From assembly GCA_014529385.2 (NCBI GenBank), contig CM043971.1, positions 59,598,709-59,660,708 on the forward strand: a stretch of 62,000 nt of DNA, in the 5' to 3' direction. Within the stretch, counting starts at the first letter, position 1; every line of letters begins with the position of its first letter. Of this stretch, positions 26,036-35,632 are shown in pieces. The notes under the pieces are model-generated. The model saw only the letters and a list, made by a program, of their open reading frames with translations, had not been told where the DNA came from and searched no databases. A program made the position numbers and the translations under genes. Source of the stretch: Adiantum capillus-veneris (lineage: Eukaryota; Streptophyta; Polypodiopsida; Polypodiales; Pteridaceae).

Positions 26036-26430
26036 AACAAACTTGGACACTCCAAGTCGAGAATTTACCGCGACACCACAATAAATCACTTCAAAACAGT
26101 TTACAGTTAACAATTGATTAGACATTGGCCCGACAGAGTTCCGTGCTTAGAGATGTTGGCCCCAAAGACTGGCGCCCCTTTCGGTATTTCTTTTCTTATT
26201 AATCTGTTGCAAAAGTACAAGCGAGTGGGAGGCTCTCACTCTCAGACTCTGCGTCCAGATGCTGTGAGAAGTGGGAGGTGTGCCCACTTATTTAAAGGCT
26301 GTACAAGGGATGCCAAAAGCAGAGCCCAAAAGCTGGTAAATCAAAAAGCCTTTTAAAATAAAGCTTTCTCTCTCACAAGCTTTGCAAAAATAAAGCAGCT
26401 TAAAAATTCTCTCTTTTCTGTCACGTGACA
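26036..26430 (-). repeat. Family T solo LTR (minus strand)
   Basis: Read on the minus strand it begins TGTCACGTGACAG and ends CCAAGTTTGTTACA. It carries the family block (GGCCCCAAAGACTGGCGCCCC on the plus strand near 26160). No PBS or Gag lies on its inner side, so it is a solo or truncated copy. Its outer edge overlaps the edge of the next element through a palindrome. Confidence 0.7.
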
Positions 26431-27340
26431 CATCCAACCCTATCTGTCCGTGGACAAGCTACAACATGACCAGGGTTCAATTCAGTCAAGTTAGTCTAGA
26501 ATAGGAAGTGATTTGGCATTTTTGTGAGTCTGTTCGCAGACCGTGCATGTCCAAACACTTAGATTGGATGCATATCCTCTAGTTGCACACAGCATGATCA
26601 TTAACATTACCATCAGAATCCATCAGGAGCATTTTTCAGTACACAGAACTTATTTTCCCTATTTTTGACATTTTTCACTTATTATTTTAAGTGATTTTTG
26701 TTGGAAACTAGGTAGGGCAATTTTGCTAAGTTTGTATATATCGAAACCTAGCGCTAGCACTTTCTGGCAGAAGAGGCAGCAGGAACAGTTTGTTCAACAT
26801 GCAACTTCTCAGCAAGACTCCCCCCCCCCCCCCCCCCCGCGTGCGACAACTCTAGCGTTTTCACTCACTAGAAGGCCTAGCGTTTTTGCAAGATCAGCCA
26901 GCATTTTTGCACTTGCAGATCCAGGCGACAATACAACCTCATATCAGCCCTAGCGTTAACAGATTCCCCCACATGACAGCACATCAAACCTAGCGTTAGT
27001 AGATCCACAGCGACGGCAGAATTCAGCCCTAGTGTGTTTGGAGCAGCAAGACATTCAACGTTTTGCAATTCCATCGTGACAGATTCAGCCCTAAACTCAG
27101 CGTTTTCAGTTTTCAGCAGTCAAACATCACAGAAGGAGTCCTGAACCTCGCAGATCTCACCTTCCCGCAGCAGTTCCTCGCCGCACGGTGGGATCCATAG
27201 AAGTTTGCAGTTTCAGCCCAGAAAACGCAGATTTCAGCATCTGCGTTTTCAGCGTGTCGTCATCGTACCGTCGTCATCGACATCGTCACCGACATAGAGT
27301 CAGAATTTAGCAGATAAAGATTTGCAGATTTCAGCCCTCA
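26419..27340 (+). repeat. 5' LTR/leader of element H
   Basis: The first 400 bp align closely with 30487-30870. The later half is diverged but keeps many copies of the word AGCGTTTT. The exact 3' edge is uncertain because no PBS was recognised. Confidence 0.7.
26820..26838. repeat. Poly-C tract, 19 bp
   Basis: Uninterrupted C run inside the 5' LTR. The 3' LTR copy has a CT-rich stretch at the same place instead. Confidence 0.98.
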
Positions 27341-27360
27341 GCATTTTCAAGAACCCAAGA

Positions 27361-27626
27361 CCCACAAGAACCCAAGTTCGTGGTGAACTTAAGAACCAAA
27401 GATCACAGTGTATGGTCATCACCTGAAGTGGAATGGATACTTCGCATGGAGGTGATGGGCATAGATACTCACCATGGAGGTTTTCCTGACCCTCCCACAA
27501 GAACCCAAGTTCCTCGTGAACTTAAGAACCAAAGATCACAGTGTATGGTCATCACCCAAAGCGGAATGGATACTTCGCATGGAGGTGATGGGCATGGATA
27601 CTCACTATGGAGGTTTTCCTGACCCT
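27361..27626 (+). repeat. 133-bp tandem duplication before gag
   Basis: The block starting CCCACAAGAACCCAAG occurs at 27361 and again at 27494 with only a few substitutions. Each copy ends GGAGGTTTTCCTGACCCTCCC. The second copy leads directly into gag, so the duplication enlarges the leader or the Gag N-terminus. Confidence 0.9.
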
Positions 27627-27660
27627 CCCCCTTCGCCATCTACGCCAGGGATTGCACCAA

Positions 27661-28820
27661 ATCCTATGGAGGCTTTGGTCACGTCGATGATGGACATGAT
27701 GGCACGACAAGAAGCGACTCGCGTTGCCTTGGAACGCGAGCACGATGAACGAGAAGAAAGAAAAGCAGCAAGAAAAGCAGAAAAAAAGGCCAACCTGGAA
27801 CAAGCGCGCTTGGCGGCCAAAAAGAAAAAGGAAGACTTGGATCGTGAATACAAAGATAGAATGGCAGCCTTGGAGCGCGAGCGAGACACACGAAGAAAGA
27901 AGAGTGGCCTTGGAGCGCGAGCACGACGCACGCGACGAAAGAAAAGCCACCTTGAAGTTAGAGCGTGAGACCCAGAGAGAACAACGCATGAACGACTTGG
28001 TCCTACACATGCTCACCTCAAAATCCGAGCCAGCCAAAGATGTTGGTAGTTCCTCAAGTGGCGCGAGCCGAGATTCGGACTCCAACAACCCAGTTACAGA
28101 GAAGATCCAGTTCAGTAAGTATGATGATAAGATGGATGCTACAATTATTCATTCTTGGTTGCATCAATTTTATGCTTATTTTGCGACAACTAAGAAGACA
28201 TGCAATAGCAAGGTTTTGACGGCAGCCATGTACCTTGCCGGTGATGCCATCAATTGGTACTACGCATGGCAAGAGGCACAGTTGGGCGCATACCTAGAGG
28301 AAGCCGAGGATGGCACGCCCCTTTTTTTCAATTTGGCCGACTTCCAAAACAAGCTCAAGACGCGGTTTATGCCCCCACAGTACCTCGTACGATTGAAAGA
28401 CGATTGGCGTGGTCTCAAGCTAGTGTTTTGCAGCTCAACACTCAATTACGCCAATCGGATGCGGAGCGCAAGGAGGCCTTCCTTTATAGATTGGACGAGT
28501 ATATCAAGTTTGATGTGGAGGTACTTGATTCAATCGATCTCAACAAGGCGGTAGCGATTGCTCTCGCACAGGAGATGAAGCACAAGGGAAAGCCTAAGGA
28601 AAACAAGGCTTCCACAAGTACCTCTCAGACTTCGCAGAACCCTAAGAACGGTAACTCTTCTAACCGATCTTCCAATAGTCTCTCAGAAAAGAACTCTCCA
28701 AATGAACCTAAGGGTAAAGCTAACACAATTGCTAAACCTAAGCTCACTCCATATGAAAAGGCAGAACAAGGAATTTTAGGAGGATACATCACATTGGAAG
28801 AGCAAAGCACTTTATTCTAA
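27661..28820 (+). pseudogene. Gag of element H (two frameshifts)
   Basis: Frame 1 (to about 27890) encodes MEALVTSMMDMMARQEATR followed by a Lys/Glu/Arg-rich coiled coil with repeated ALEREHDEREERKA-like units. The frame then shifts to continue ALEREHDARDERKATLKLE. The Gag core follows: FSKYDDKMDATIIHSWLHQ, AAMYLAGDAINWYYAW, FQNKLKTRFMPPQ. A second shift near 28410 leads to LNTQLRQSDAERKEAFLYRL and a Ser/Asn/Lys-rich tail. The module order is that of a Gypsy-type Gag. The shifts suggest decay, although programmed shifts cannot be excluded from sequence alone. Confidence 0.8.
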
Positions 28821-28824
28821 GGAA

Positions 28825-29400
28825 GGTCATTGTTTTCATTGTCACATCAAGGGTCACATAAAAAGAACATGTCCTAAGCTTGGATTGAATGAATCTAAAG
28901 AACCCACAGAATCCACTTTCTGTGTCAATGCAATAAACAAGAACACGAGTGTGACCCAAGTCTCTCATGATCCTCCCATTGATGAGTCTCTCATTAAGTG
29001 TTATGGTCATGTGAATGGTCAGTGTTTTGTGGTATTATGACCCAGGCAATATGCATGATTTGATTAGTGACTCTCTTGTCAAAAGAGCCCGCTTGGAAGT
29101 TCGTAAGACATCTCCTTTCGAGGTATCTAGCTTCTCTCCTGGTATGGACTCTCTCATCAATGATCACGCAAGAGTACCTTGATGTTTTGTTTACTGTTCA
29201 ACAAGTGTCCTTCCGCAGAAAGTTTGTTGTCTCTCCTCTTGCAGGATGTGATATGCTTTTGGGCATTCGATGGTTTCGTGAACATAACTCTCATTGATTG
29301 GGTGGAAAATACGTTCATTTTCAATGCCAAAAGTGACTCTCTCCTTGTCATGCAAGTTGTTCATTGTTCATCTCTCATTTCTAATGTGCAAGCGAAGATT
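28825..29400 (+). pseudogene. Zinc-knuckle remnant and protease-like stretch of element H
   Basis: HCHIKGHIKRTCPKLG near 28840 is the second half of a CCHC knuckle. Further on, after stops and shifts, FTVQQVSFRRKFVVSPLAGC and DMLLGIRWFREHN (29190-29297) match the C-terminal half of Gypsy proteases (LLGIxWF). A clear DSGA-type active site was not found in the shifted region before it. Confidence 0.65.
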
Positions 29401-29463
29401 TAAAGGATTCCAGAGAAGGAGACTCTCTCAGTCTCGTCTTCTCCAAAGCATGACTCACATGAT

Positions 29464-29895
29464 TTGCACGATAATGACAAGCATGATGATGAGCATAATG
29501 ATGAGCATGATGATTTGCATGATCAAGATGTGATTTCTCACAAGCATGATGATTTGCAGGAAGATGATGTGATTATTCACGAGCATGATGATGTGATTCT
29601 TCACAAGAATGATGGGTTAGTTGATACTTTTTCTAGTGACGCTAACCTCATTGCAGATTCGATTTATCACGAAGAACCGATCTCATCTCTCGAGTCAAGG
29701 TACAAAGAATCTCCACAGGAAGTATTATGTGTTCGAGTGATTAGTCAACACGCATTGTTCGAGTGTTTTATTCGTGATCGTTTCCTGTATTTTAGTCAGC
29801 GTCTTTATGTGATCCCTTTTCCTAGGCATGCCATATTGTACGTTGAGCACGATTCACTCGTGAATGAGCATTGGATGTATGTAGATTTCTCATGA
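29464..29895 (+). CDS. His/Asp-rich ORF of element H, unknown function
   Basis: This ORF of about 143 codons follows the protease. Residues 1-50 are almost only H, D, E, N, K plus hydrophobics in HDDEHDDLHD-like units, encoded by a CATGATGAT minisatellite (29460-29612). The rest (VDTFSSDANLIADSI... to WMYVDFS) has normal composition and no known motif. It stands where RT would be expected. The repeat could bind metal in principle, but it may simply be an expanded microsatellite in a decaying frame. Confidence 0.4.
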   Translation: MHDNDKHDDEHNDEHDDLHDQDVISHKHDDLQEDDVIIHEHDDVILHKNDGLVDTFSSDANLIADSIYHEEPISSLESRYKESPQEVLCVRVISQHALFECFIRDRFLYFSQRLYVIPFPRHAILYVEHDSLVNEHWMYVDFS

Positions 29896-29908
29896 AAAGC
29901 TGAAAAGT

Positions 29909-30370
29909 ATGCATTCAATGAAGTCACATTCCATGTCTCTTCCTTGGCAGGACACAGTATCAGAAAGAGCACAAGAAAGATTGAGCATCAAGCATAGGCA
30001 TTTCCATTGTGTTTTTCCACAGTTGATTGATTTAGATCAGAAAGTCGAGATTCGACCCCATTGTCTACGTGTGTTTGATGAACCGTTTGGCACTCCGTCA
30101 CTTTGTTCATCTGCATTGCATGCACAGTTTTTTCGAAGGAATAGAATTTTTCCAGTCACTTTACGTGGAATGGGTATGTTCATGTTTTTGTGTTGGAAGT
30201 GGTTTCAGGAATTTTCAACCTCGGAGATTCTTGAAGAAGGTAGACGCATGACTATCGACAAGGTTGAAGCATCGAAGGAGCCACAGATGATTTTGTGTCG
30301 CTTTCGGCGCGGCCTAAAGAAGCAAGCGTTGCAGACCTTTATGAAGTTCAAGTATTGCAGACCTTTATGA
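29909..30370 (+). pseudogene. Unidentified ORF of element H before the polypurine tract
   Basis: About 153 codons, without a recognised domain. It ends in a 26-bp tandem duplication (TTGCAGACCTTTATGAAG at 30329 and 30355). It could be the C-terminal tail of a deleted polyprotein. Confidence 0.35.
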
Positions 30371-30486
30371 AGTTCAAGTTCAGAGTGGGCCGGCGAAGAG
30401 TCCTTTCCAGGATTCCAAACCCTGTTGGCGATCTCCCTCGACGCCATACAGTTTGGTACCAGTACCTCACTTTGAAAAGGAGGGGA

Positions 30487-31270
30487 TGTCATGTGCACAT
30501 CTAACCCTATGTGTACGTGGACAAGCTACTTCATGGCAAGGGTTCAGTTCAATTCGGTCAGCCTAGATTAGGAAGTGTTCTGGCACTTTTGTGAGTCTGT
30601 TGGTAGACCGTGCATGTCCAGACACTTAGATTAGATGCATATCCTCTAGTTGCACACAACATGATCGTCAGATTCCATTCAGAATCTATCAGGAGCATTT
30701 TTACAGTGCATAGACCTAATTTCCCTGTTTTTGATATTTTTTTCACTTATTTATTAAGTGACTTTTGTTGGGAACTGGGTAGGGCAATTTGCATAAGTCA
30801 ATATATAAGCAATCCCTAGCGCTAGCATTTCTGGCAGAAGAGCAAGGAGAACACAGGCACGGGTTGCAGCAGGTTCCTCCCTCTCTCTCTGAAGCAAGAT
30901 CCCTAAGGAAGGCTGGCGTTTTCCCTTCAAATCAGGCCAGTGTTTTCAGCACTGCATAGTAGCGTTTTCCAGCTTGCCTTGTAGCGATGCCAGCCCATAC
31001 ACCCTGTTTTCCCAGCACCATAGCCAGCGTTTGTGAAGCTGCAGATTCAACGTTTTTGGACGTGGACAGCCAGCGTTTTTCAGCAATAAGGACCAGCAAC
31101 TAAAGCCAGCAAAATCAGTGATCTATCCACCATCAGATCCAGCGTTTTCCATGACCAGTAAGCCAGGGTTTCCAGCATTCAGTTTTCAGCCTTAGCTTCG
31201 TCATCGTTGTCCGCACCGTCGACCTCGGCATAGCAGCATTTAGACTCATTGCATCAGCCCCTTGTGTCAG
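30487..31270 (+). repeat. 3' LTR of element H
   Basis: It starts TGTCATGTGCACATC right after the polypurine tract and aligns with 26419-27340. Six AGCGTTTT-like words lie between 30918 and 31150. Confidence 0.75.
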
Positions 31271-31275
31271 ATTGT

Positions 31276-31542
31276 GCAATCAATAGCATAGACCTCTCTC
31301 GCCATCGAGAGAGGGGCCCTTGGAGGAGGGTTTGACAACTTTTTGGTGTCGTATTCTTTTCTCTCTATCTCTCAGTCTCAGCACCTTCATTCACAGTGTT
31401 CATCCACTCTGTTTGTTTCCATTGCACTCTCTCACTAAAGGAACGGAAGGCTCTCCCTTCGGTAAGTATAAAGAACCCTTGAGCACAGTTCAAAGCACTC
31501 ATCTTGAGCAAAGTTCAACATTCACTTCCGCTGCACCTTACA
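31276..31542 (+). other. Leader-like sequence after element H
   Basis: CT-rich, transcript-like sequence without an assignable family. It may be part of a further LTR or leader. Confidence 0.3.
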
Positions 31543-31748
31543 ACTCGTATGCTCCCGGCAAGGTCCGGAGCGGTGCAAAGGGTGTGGGGAGGGCGGGGAA
31601 TCAATGTAGCAGCCCAAAATGGGCTGAAAACATAAAAAACAGCAATGGTAGGTGCATGAAATCTGATGATTTGAAGAGGAGGAAGACTGGCAAGGCACCG
31701 GATGCCGAGCTAGTGTGGAAAGGCAAGAACGGATTAGGCAGAGCTCTC
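31543..31748. repeat. 206-bp fragment shared with 43178-43385
   Basis: Both copies carry GGAGCGGTGCARAGGGTGTG and AATCAATGTAGCAGCCC, then GCACCGGATGCCGAGC-like and GTGTGGAAAGGCAAGA. The orientation is the same. Here it ends exactly at the edge of the family T LTR (31749). Confidence 0.85.
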
Positions 31749-32297
31749 TGTAACAAACTTGGACACCCAAGTCTAGAATCTGTTGCGATCCCAAAGAGAA
31801 TCACTTAAAATACTTCACAACTTTAAAATCACAGTTCAATCCGAGACGACACGGCCCGGCGTAGTTCCGTGCACGGAGGTATTGGTCCCAAAGATTGGCA
31901 CCCGTTTCGATATTTCTTTTATATTAATGCTTGATCAAAGTTACAACTCCTGCAGGGTCCTCCGCTTGCGTCTAGATGCTCTGAAGAGTGAGGCCCTTAG
32001 GGCTCTTTTATTTTTACAAGGGATGCCCAAAAGCAAAGCCCCAAAAGCAATTAAACTCAAGAGCAAATTGTTTTAAAAGAAACTGGTCGTGAAAAACTGC
32101 CAAAAAGCATCAACGCAAACTGTTGAAATCTGTACAGTCTACACGTCAGCATGTCAGCGCAAAATTCGAAAATCTATACTGTTGCCAGCTTGTCCGTATA
32201 GCTCTCTGTCACGTCATCTGCTAGTGCGAATCACAGGGTCTGTACTGCTGTCTGCGTGTGTGTTCGGGAAGAACGGTCATGTCATCAATTTGTGACA
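31749..32297 (-). repeat. 3' LTR of the family T element
   Basis: On the minus strand it runs TGTCACAAATTGATGAC to CCAAGTTTGTTACA (549 bp), directly preceded by the polypurine tract. Confidence 0.85.
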
Positions 32298-33068
32298 TAC
32301 CCTCCTCTTGAAAGAATTGTAATCGCCCTCGATTACGCTTGGAAAACTGACAGAGGCCATAAACCAGTTCAATAGACACTTACTCTAAGTACCGACGCAG
32401 TAGACACGACACCTCTAGTACTTGTACAAAGACGACAGTCATATCACTGCATATGACATCACATGACATCAGATGACAATCGATCATAGAAACATTCATT
32501 TCAAATCTCAGACCATGACTGCGAGCAACTTGTTTAGTAACAACATCTAGATCCATTCCGGACCTCACTGATGTCAGGTTAACTAATCCCATATTGCGAT
32601 CATGTCTATAGGGATTTTCGACTCAAGCACTGTCGTGTGCAAGTAGTCATTCCCCTCAAGCACTGTCGTGTGCGAGAATCGCTCGCCTCAAGCTCTGTTG
32701 TGTGTGAGAATCATTCGCCTCAAGCATTGTTGTGTGCGAGAAATCTTTTCCAGGGATCCCAATTCATCACTAAGTTCATACCGAACAGAGTGGTCCAGTC
32801 ATTCATTCCATTGAATCAGTTGTGGTTCATGATTTGTAATCAGGTTTATTCGGGAGCTATCACTGCTCCAATGTTATGGTCTCATTTTTAGTTGTATTCT
32901 TTGTCCAGAATTAACAGATTCTTTCATAAAACATTGTTCTATTCAAAATTAAAAATCATCTTCCAAAAAGTCTTATTTCATAAAGCAAAATAATGCTAGT
33001 TCATCCATCATTTTCTATCTAAAATTTGTTCTGGAAAGAGTATCCCCTTGTCGTGCTGTCCTTTCAAT
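32298..33068 (-). other. Family T interior, no domain
   Basis: There is one minus-strand open run (32592-32380, MGLVNLTSVRSGMDLDVV) without a known motif. It also includes the 32-bp repeats listed separately. Confidence 0.4.
32622..32752. repeat. 32-bp minisatellite, four copies
   Basis: CTCAAGCACTGTCGTGTGCG-type units start at 32622, 32655, 32687 and 32719. The period is not a multiple of three, so it disrupts any frame. Confidence 0.9.
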
Positions 33069-33133
33069 TTGCTAGTCAGTCTGATTCTTGTGCCTTTTTG
33101 GGGCACCGTGAAGCGAGATGTCCTTGTTCTCCT
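33069..33133 (-). pseudogene. Second half of the family T zinc knuckle
   Basis: The minus strand from 33131 reads GEQGHLASRCPKKAQESD and stops. GxxGHxxxxC is the C-terminal half of a CCHC knuckle. It abuts the PLE edge exactly. The Gag part before the break lies at 39111 and upstream, ending in MNISKKG. Confidence 0.75.
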
Positions 33134-33768
33134 TGCCTATCACCTCCGGAGGGTGATAGAAACTCAGCTCGTTGGTGTTGTAGAGTACGTTCAAAGCATG
33201 AATGACCTCTATATAAACCTTCACCTACTCTTGGGCACTGACGACGTGAGTAGGGATGTCATAGCTGTTGTCCAAGCTATGCATGATAAAGGTGATAATC
33301 TTATTCTTCCTGTTTGGACAAGCAGCGAAGTTGAGATCACATATTGTCAAGTTTGGTTCTTTGCTCTTCGTAGGTTTGTAGTAGTATTCATTTTTCGATT
33401 TTGTATTTAGCTTACCTGAGGACTTAAGAATGTGTTCCGTTAGAAGTTGTTGTGTGAAGTTTGATTTTTAGGATTAAGTTTTTAAGATGTCTCATCCTTT
33501 TTTACTTAAAGTTGAGTACCTGTTTTAAGCCAAGTAAGTTGCGTCAACTTATTTTACACATACCTTTTCTAAAAACATTTTTAAGTTAATAATGTTTTGT
33601 TTTATCTAGTTTTGTTTCGTAGCAAACAAAGTGATTTAGTTTGTTCTGTTTGTTTGTTTTTGTTTTTCTTTTCTTTTCTTGGTTCCTTGCTTTTATAGTT
33701 TTATGAGTGCTTTATTCCCTCTTATAATTCGTGAGTTCATACTATTTTGAACTTATGAAGGTATATTT
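33134..33768 (+). repeat. PLE 5' terminal repeat (pLTR)
   Basis: It begins TGCCTATCACCTCCGGAGGG. The first bases form a hairpin (CTATCACC, loop, GGTGATAG), followed by AAACTCAGC. The aligned sister copy is 38476-39110 at a constant offset of 5342. Confidence 0.92.
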
Positions 33769-34510
33769 TTCAGTCATCTTGCGGACATGCAAATCTTTTT
33801 GATTTTCGTCCGAGTGGTGACCAGCTGTTGAGCTTCATGAAGATATATTGGGAGGGTGTGTATACCCCAACAGCTATCGATCTTATACTCATGTGTCGAT
33901 GTGATTTTATGTGTGTATTATTTTTATTCCTTGTTTTAAATAAACCATATTTTTTTTATAATAATAAGAAATGTGTCTTTTTGTAATTTTGGTTGTATCT
34001 TGATTTATTGTGTAGAGCTTCTTTTCGTCTTGATTTTTGGTTTGTTTGAGTGTCATGTCTTTTATTTTTTAATTTGTCTTGATTTATGTATTTGTTGTTT
34101 TTTGCTTTTGATTGTGTGTATGTGGGTTTGGTTATTGTTGTGAGAAAGTTATAAATCTAACTTTGTAGATTGCATGTTTTTAATAAATAATTCTTTTCTC
34201 TTAAAACTCTTAAAAAATAAAAATAACATCTTAATTTGGGTCCCTTGGATCAAGGGTTTCTTGTGTGGTTTCATGAAATATCTCTTGTGAGAGGAGAGGT
34301 TGAGTAGTGATTCTAGCAAGGGATCACGGGCACTCGATTGCACGCTATTGTCGATGATCTTTTGAGTGTAGCAAGCAGCCTTATTTAAGGACCTCACTGC
34401 TTGGCAGCAGCCTTGCTATACAAATGAGGGGTGTGGCTAGCACCAATCTAGCCTTAGGATCTTTAGCCTTGAGGCGGGCGTTGATCTGAAACACTGACCT
34501 TACTACAAAA
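33769..34510 (+). other. PLE leader before ORF1
   Basis: T-rich leader with no ORF of note. It includes GGGAGGGTGTGTATACCCC near 33850 and a TTATTTAAGG motif near 34380 that could serve as a TATA-like element. Confidence 0.5.
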
Positions 34511-35566
34511 ATGAAAAACATTTTTACTTCTTCTTCAGCTTCAACGAGCAATGTTGATGACTCTCAGGTACGTCTTTTCGAACCTTCTTTCTTTTCAGTA
34601 GCTAGAAGTAGTCATAATCTGTATCAAGAAAGATTTAAGTTTTTAGCTAAGTCTAATTTGAAGAATTTGCATGTTTTTGGTGATGGTCCTATTCGTTCGG
34701 CTTCTTTTAAGAATGTCTTAGTTAGTACTCATTACACAAGTTCTTCCATAAAAGCCCTCAATCGTTTGAGGCGTTTAAGGAAAAAACATCTTGTGGTAGA
34801 TCGTCCTCTAAGTCCGGTTCATACCTCTCAAGTTATTTATGTTATTTATAGTATTTACGATAGTTCTATGATGTATGTTGGCCAAACCTTTCGAACAGCT
34901 TTTGTCCGTTTTCAAGAACATGTAAGAGAAGCCATAAAAGTTCAAAGTAAGAGCACCGTACGTGAAAGTGTGAAACCCTTGTATGCGGCAATAGCAAAAC
35001 ATGGCTTTGAGTCTTTCCGTTGTTTTCCCATTGAGCACATAGAGGGTAATTTTAGAAACTCTAAAGAGTTCTATAAATCAACATGGCCTCGAGAGTTGTT
35101 TTGGATGAGAACTTTGCATACTTTTTTCCCTAAAGGTTTCAACTTGGAAGGAAAGTCTTCTTTACGTAAAAATAAGACAATTTACCATAAGAAACCTATG
35201 CTTTGGCGAAGGCATCCCAAACCCGAGTTAGTTCTCCCTTCAAGTCAATTTAAAAGAACTTGGATTCCTGAAGGTTCTTCTTTAGATCCGCCTTCTATCC
35301 CTGAAATCAATCCAGTTGTCTTGCACAACACTATTTCTAGTAGAGTACAAGGTCTCCCTAGGGCTTCAATCTCTAGAATTGAGAGTGATGACCCTTCAAA
35401 CCATAGAATTTTTGCCTATAGAGATTTCAAGCGGAGATTGATTTACCTATCTAGAGCCATGGAATTGGGTTCTTTTTCTTATAAATTATTTGAAAGGTAT
35501 AATATAAGGATCCTATTTAAGCTCTTGTATACCCTTGAGAACTACTCTATGAAGATTTGGAGTTAA
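34511..35566 (+). CDS. PLE ORF1: GIY-YIG endonuclease protein
   Basis: 351 codons from ATG (AAAATGAAA). GIY-YIG signature residues: YVIYSIYD at about 110-117 (the GIY strand) and YVGQT at 122-126 (the YIG strand). Next come FVRFQEH at 131-137 (the conserved Arg and a His) and a helix with catalytic-type Glu in PRELFWMR (E195). PKGFN at 207-211 matches the usual PxGxN. The N-terminal 100 residues are basic (RLRRLRKKH at 86-93), probably nucleic-acid binding. Such nucleases nick target DNA for target-primed reverse transcription. The ORF ends TAA and is in the same frame as ORF2; two in-frame stops lie in the 66-bp gap. Confidence 0.88.
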   Translation: MKNIFTSSSASTSNVDDSQVRLFEPSFFSVARSSHNLYQERFKFLAKSNLKNLHVFGDGPIRSASFKNVLVSTHYTSSSIKALNRLRRLRKKHLVVDRPLSPVHTSQVIYVIYSIYDSSMMYVGQTFRTAFVRFQEHVREAIKVQSKSTVRESVKPLYAAIAKHGFESFRCFPIEHIEGNFRNSKEFYKSTWPRELFWMRTLHTFFPKGFNLEGKSSLRKNKTIYHKKPMLWRRHPKPELVLPSSQFKRTWIPEGSSLDPPSIPEINPVVLHNTISSRVQGLPRASISRIESDDPSNHRIFAYRDFKRRLIYLSRAMELGSFSYKLFERYNIRILFKLLYTLENYSMKIWS

Positions 35567-35632
35567 GAGAGTCTCATAGTACTCAACTTCGAGTACTGGT
35601 AGGGCAAATTTCTGAAGTCCAAATGTCCTAGT

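Larger units (their letters stand above)
26419..31275 (+). mobile_element. LTR element without RT/integrase (element H)
   Basis: The direct repeats at 26419-27340 and 30487-31270 begin TGTCACGTGACACATCC and TGTCATGTGCACATC. They stay alignable through the TATA region (TAGGGCAATTT...TATAT...CCTAGCGCTAGCA). The interior has a Gag with coiled coil and Gag core, a CCHC-like remnant and a protease-like stretch. It then has a His/Asp-rich ORF and one further ORF, and a polypurine tract (TTTGAAAAGGAGGGGA) directly before the 3' LTR. No RT or integrase motif was found in the 4 kb between the LTRs. It is therefore a non-autonomous derivative. Confidence 0.8.

Noticed and set aside
27552-28088. Minus-strand ORF of 178 codons over element H gag
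   Set aside because: Shadow of the Gag coding strand. Composition (Ser/Phe/Leu/Cys-rich) is what the reverse of a Lys/Glu/Arg coiled coil gives.
33160-33260. Hammerhead ribozyme in the PLE repeat
   Set aside because: GAAAC and CTGACGA are both present, but in neither strand nor circular order could I pair stems I-III with correct spacing. I leave it as a question, not a feature.
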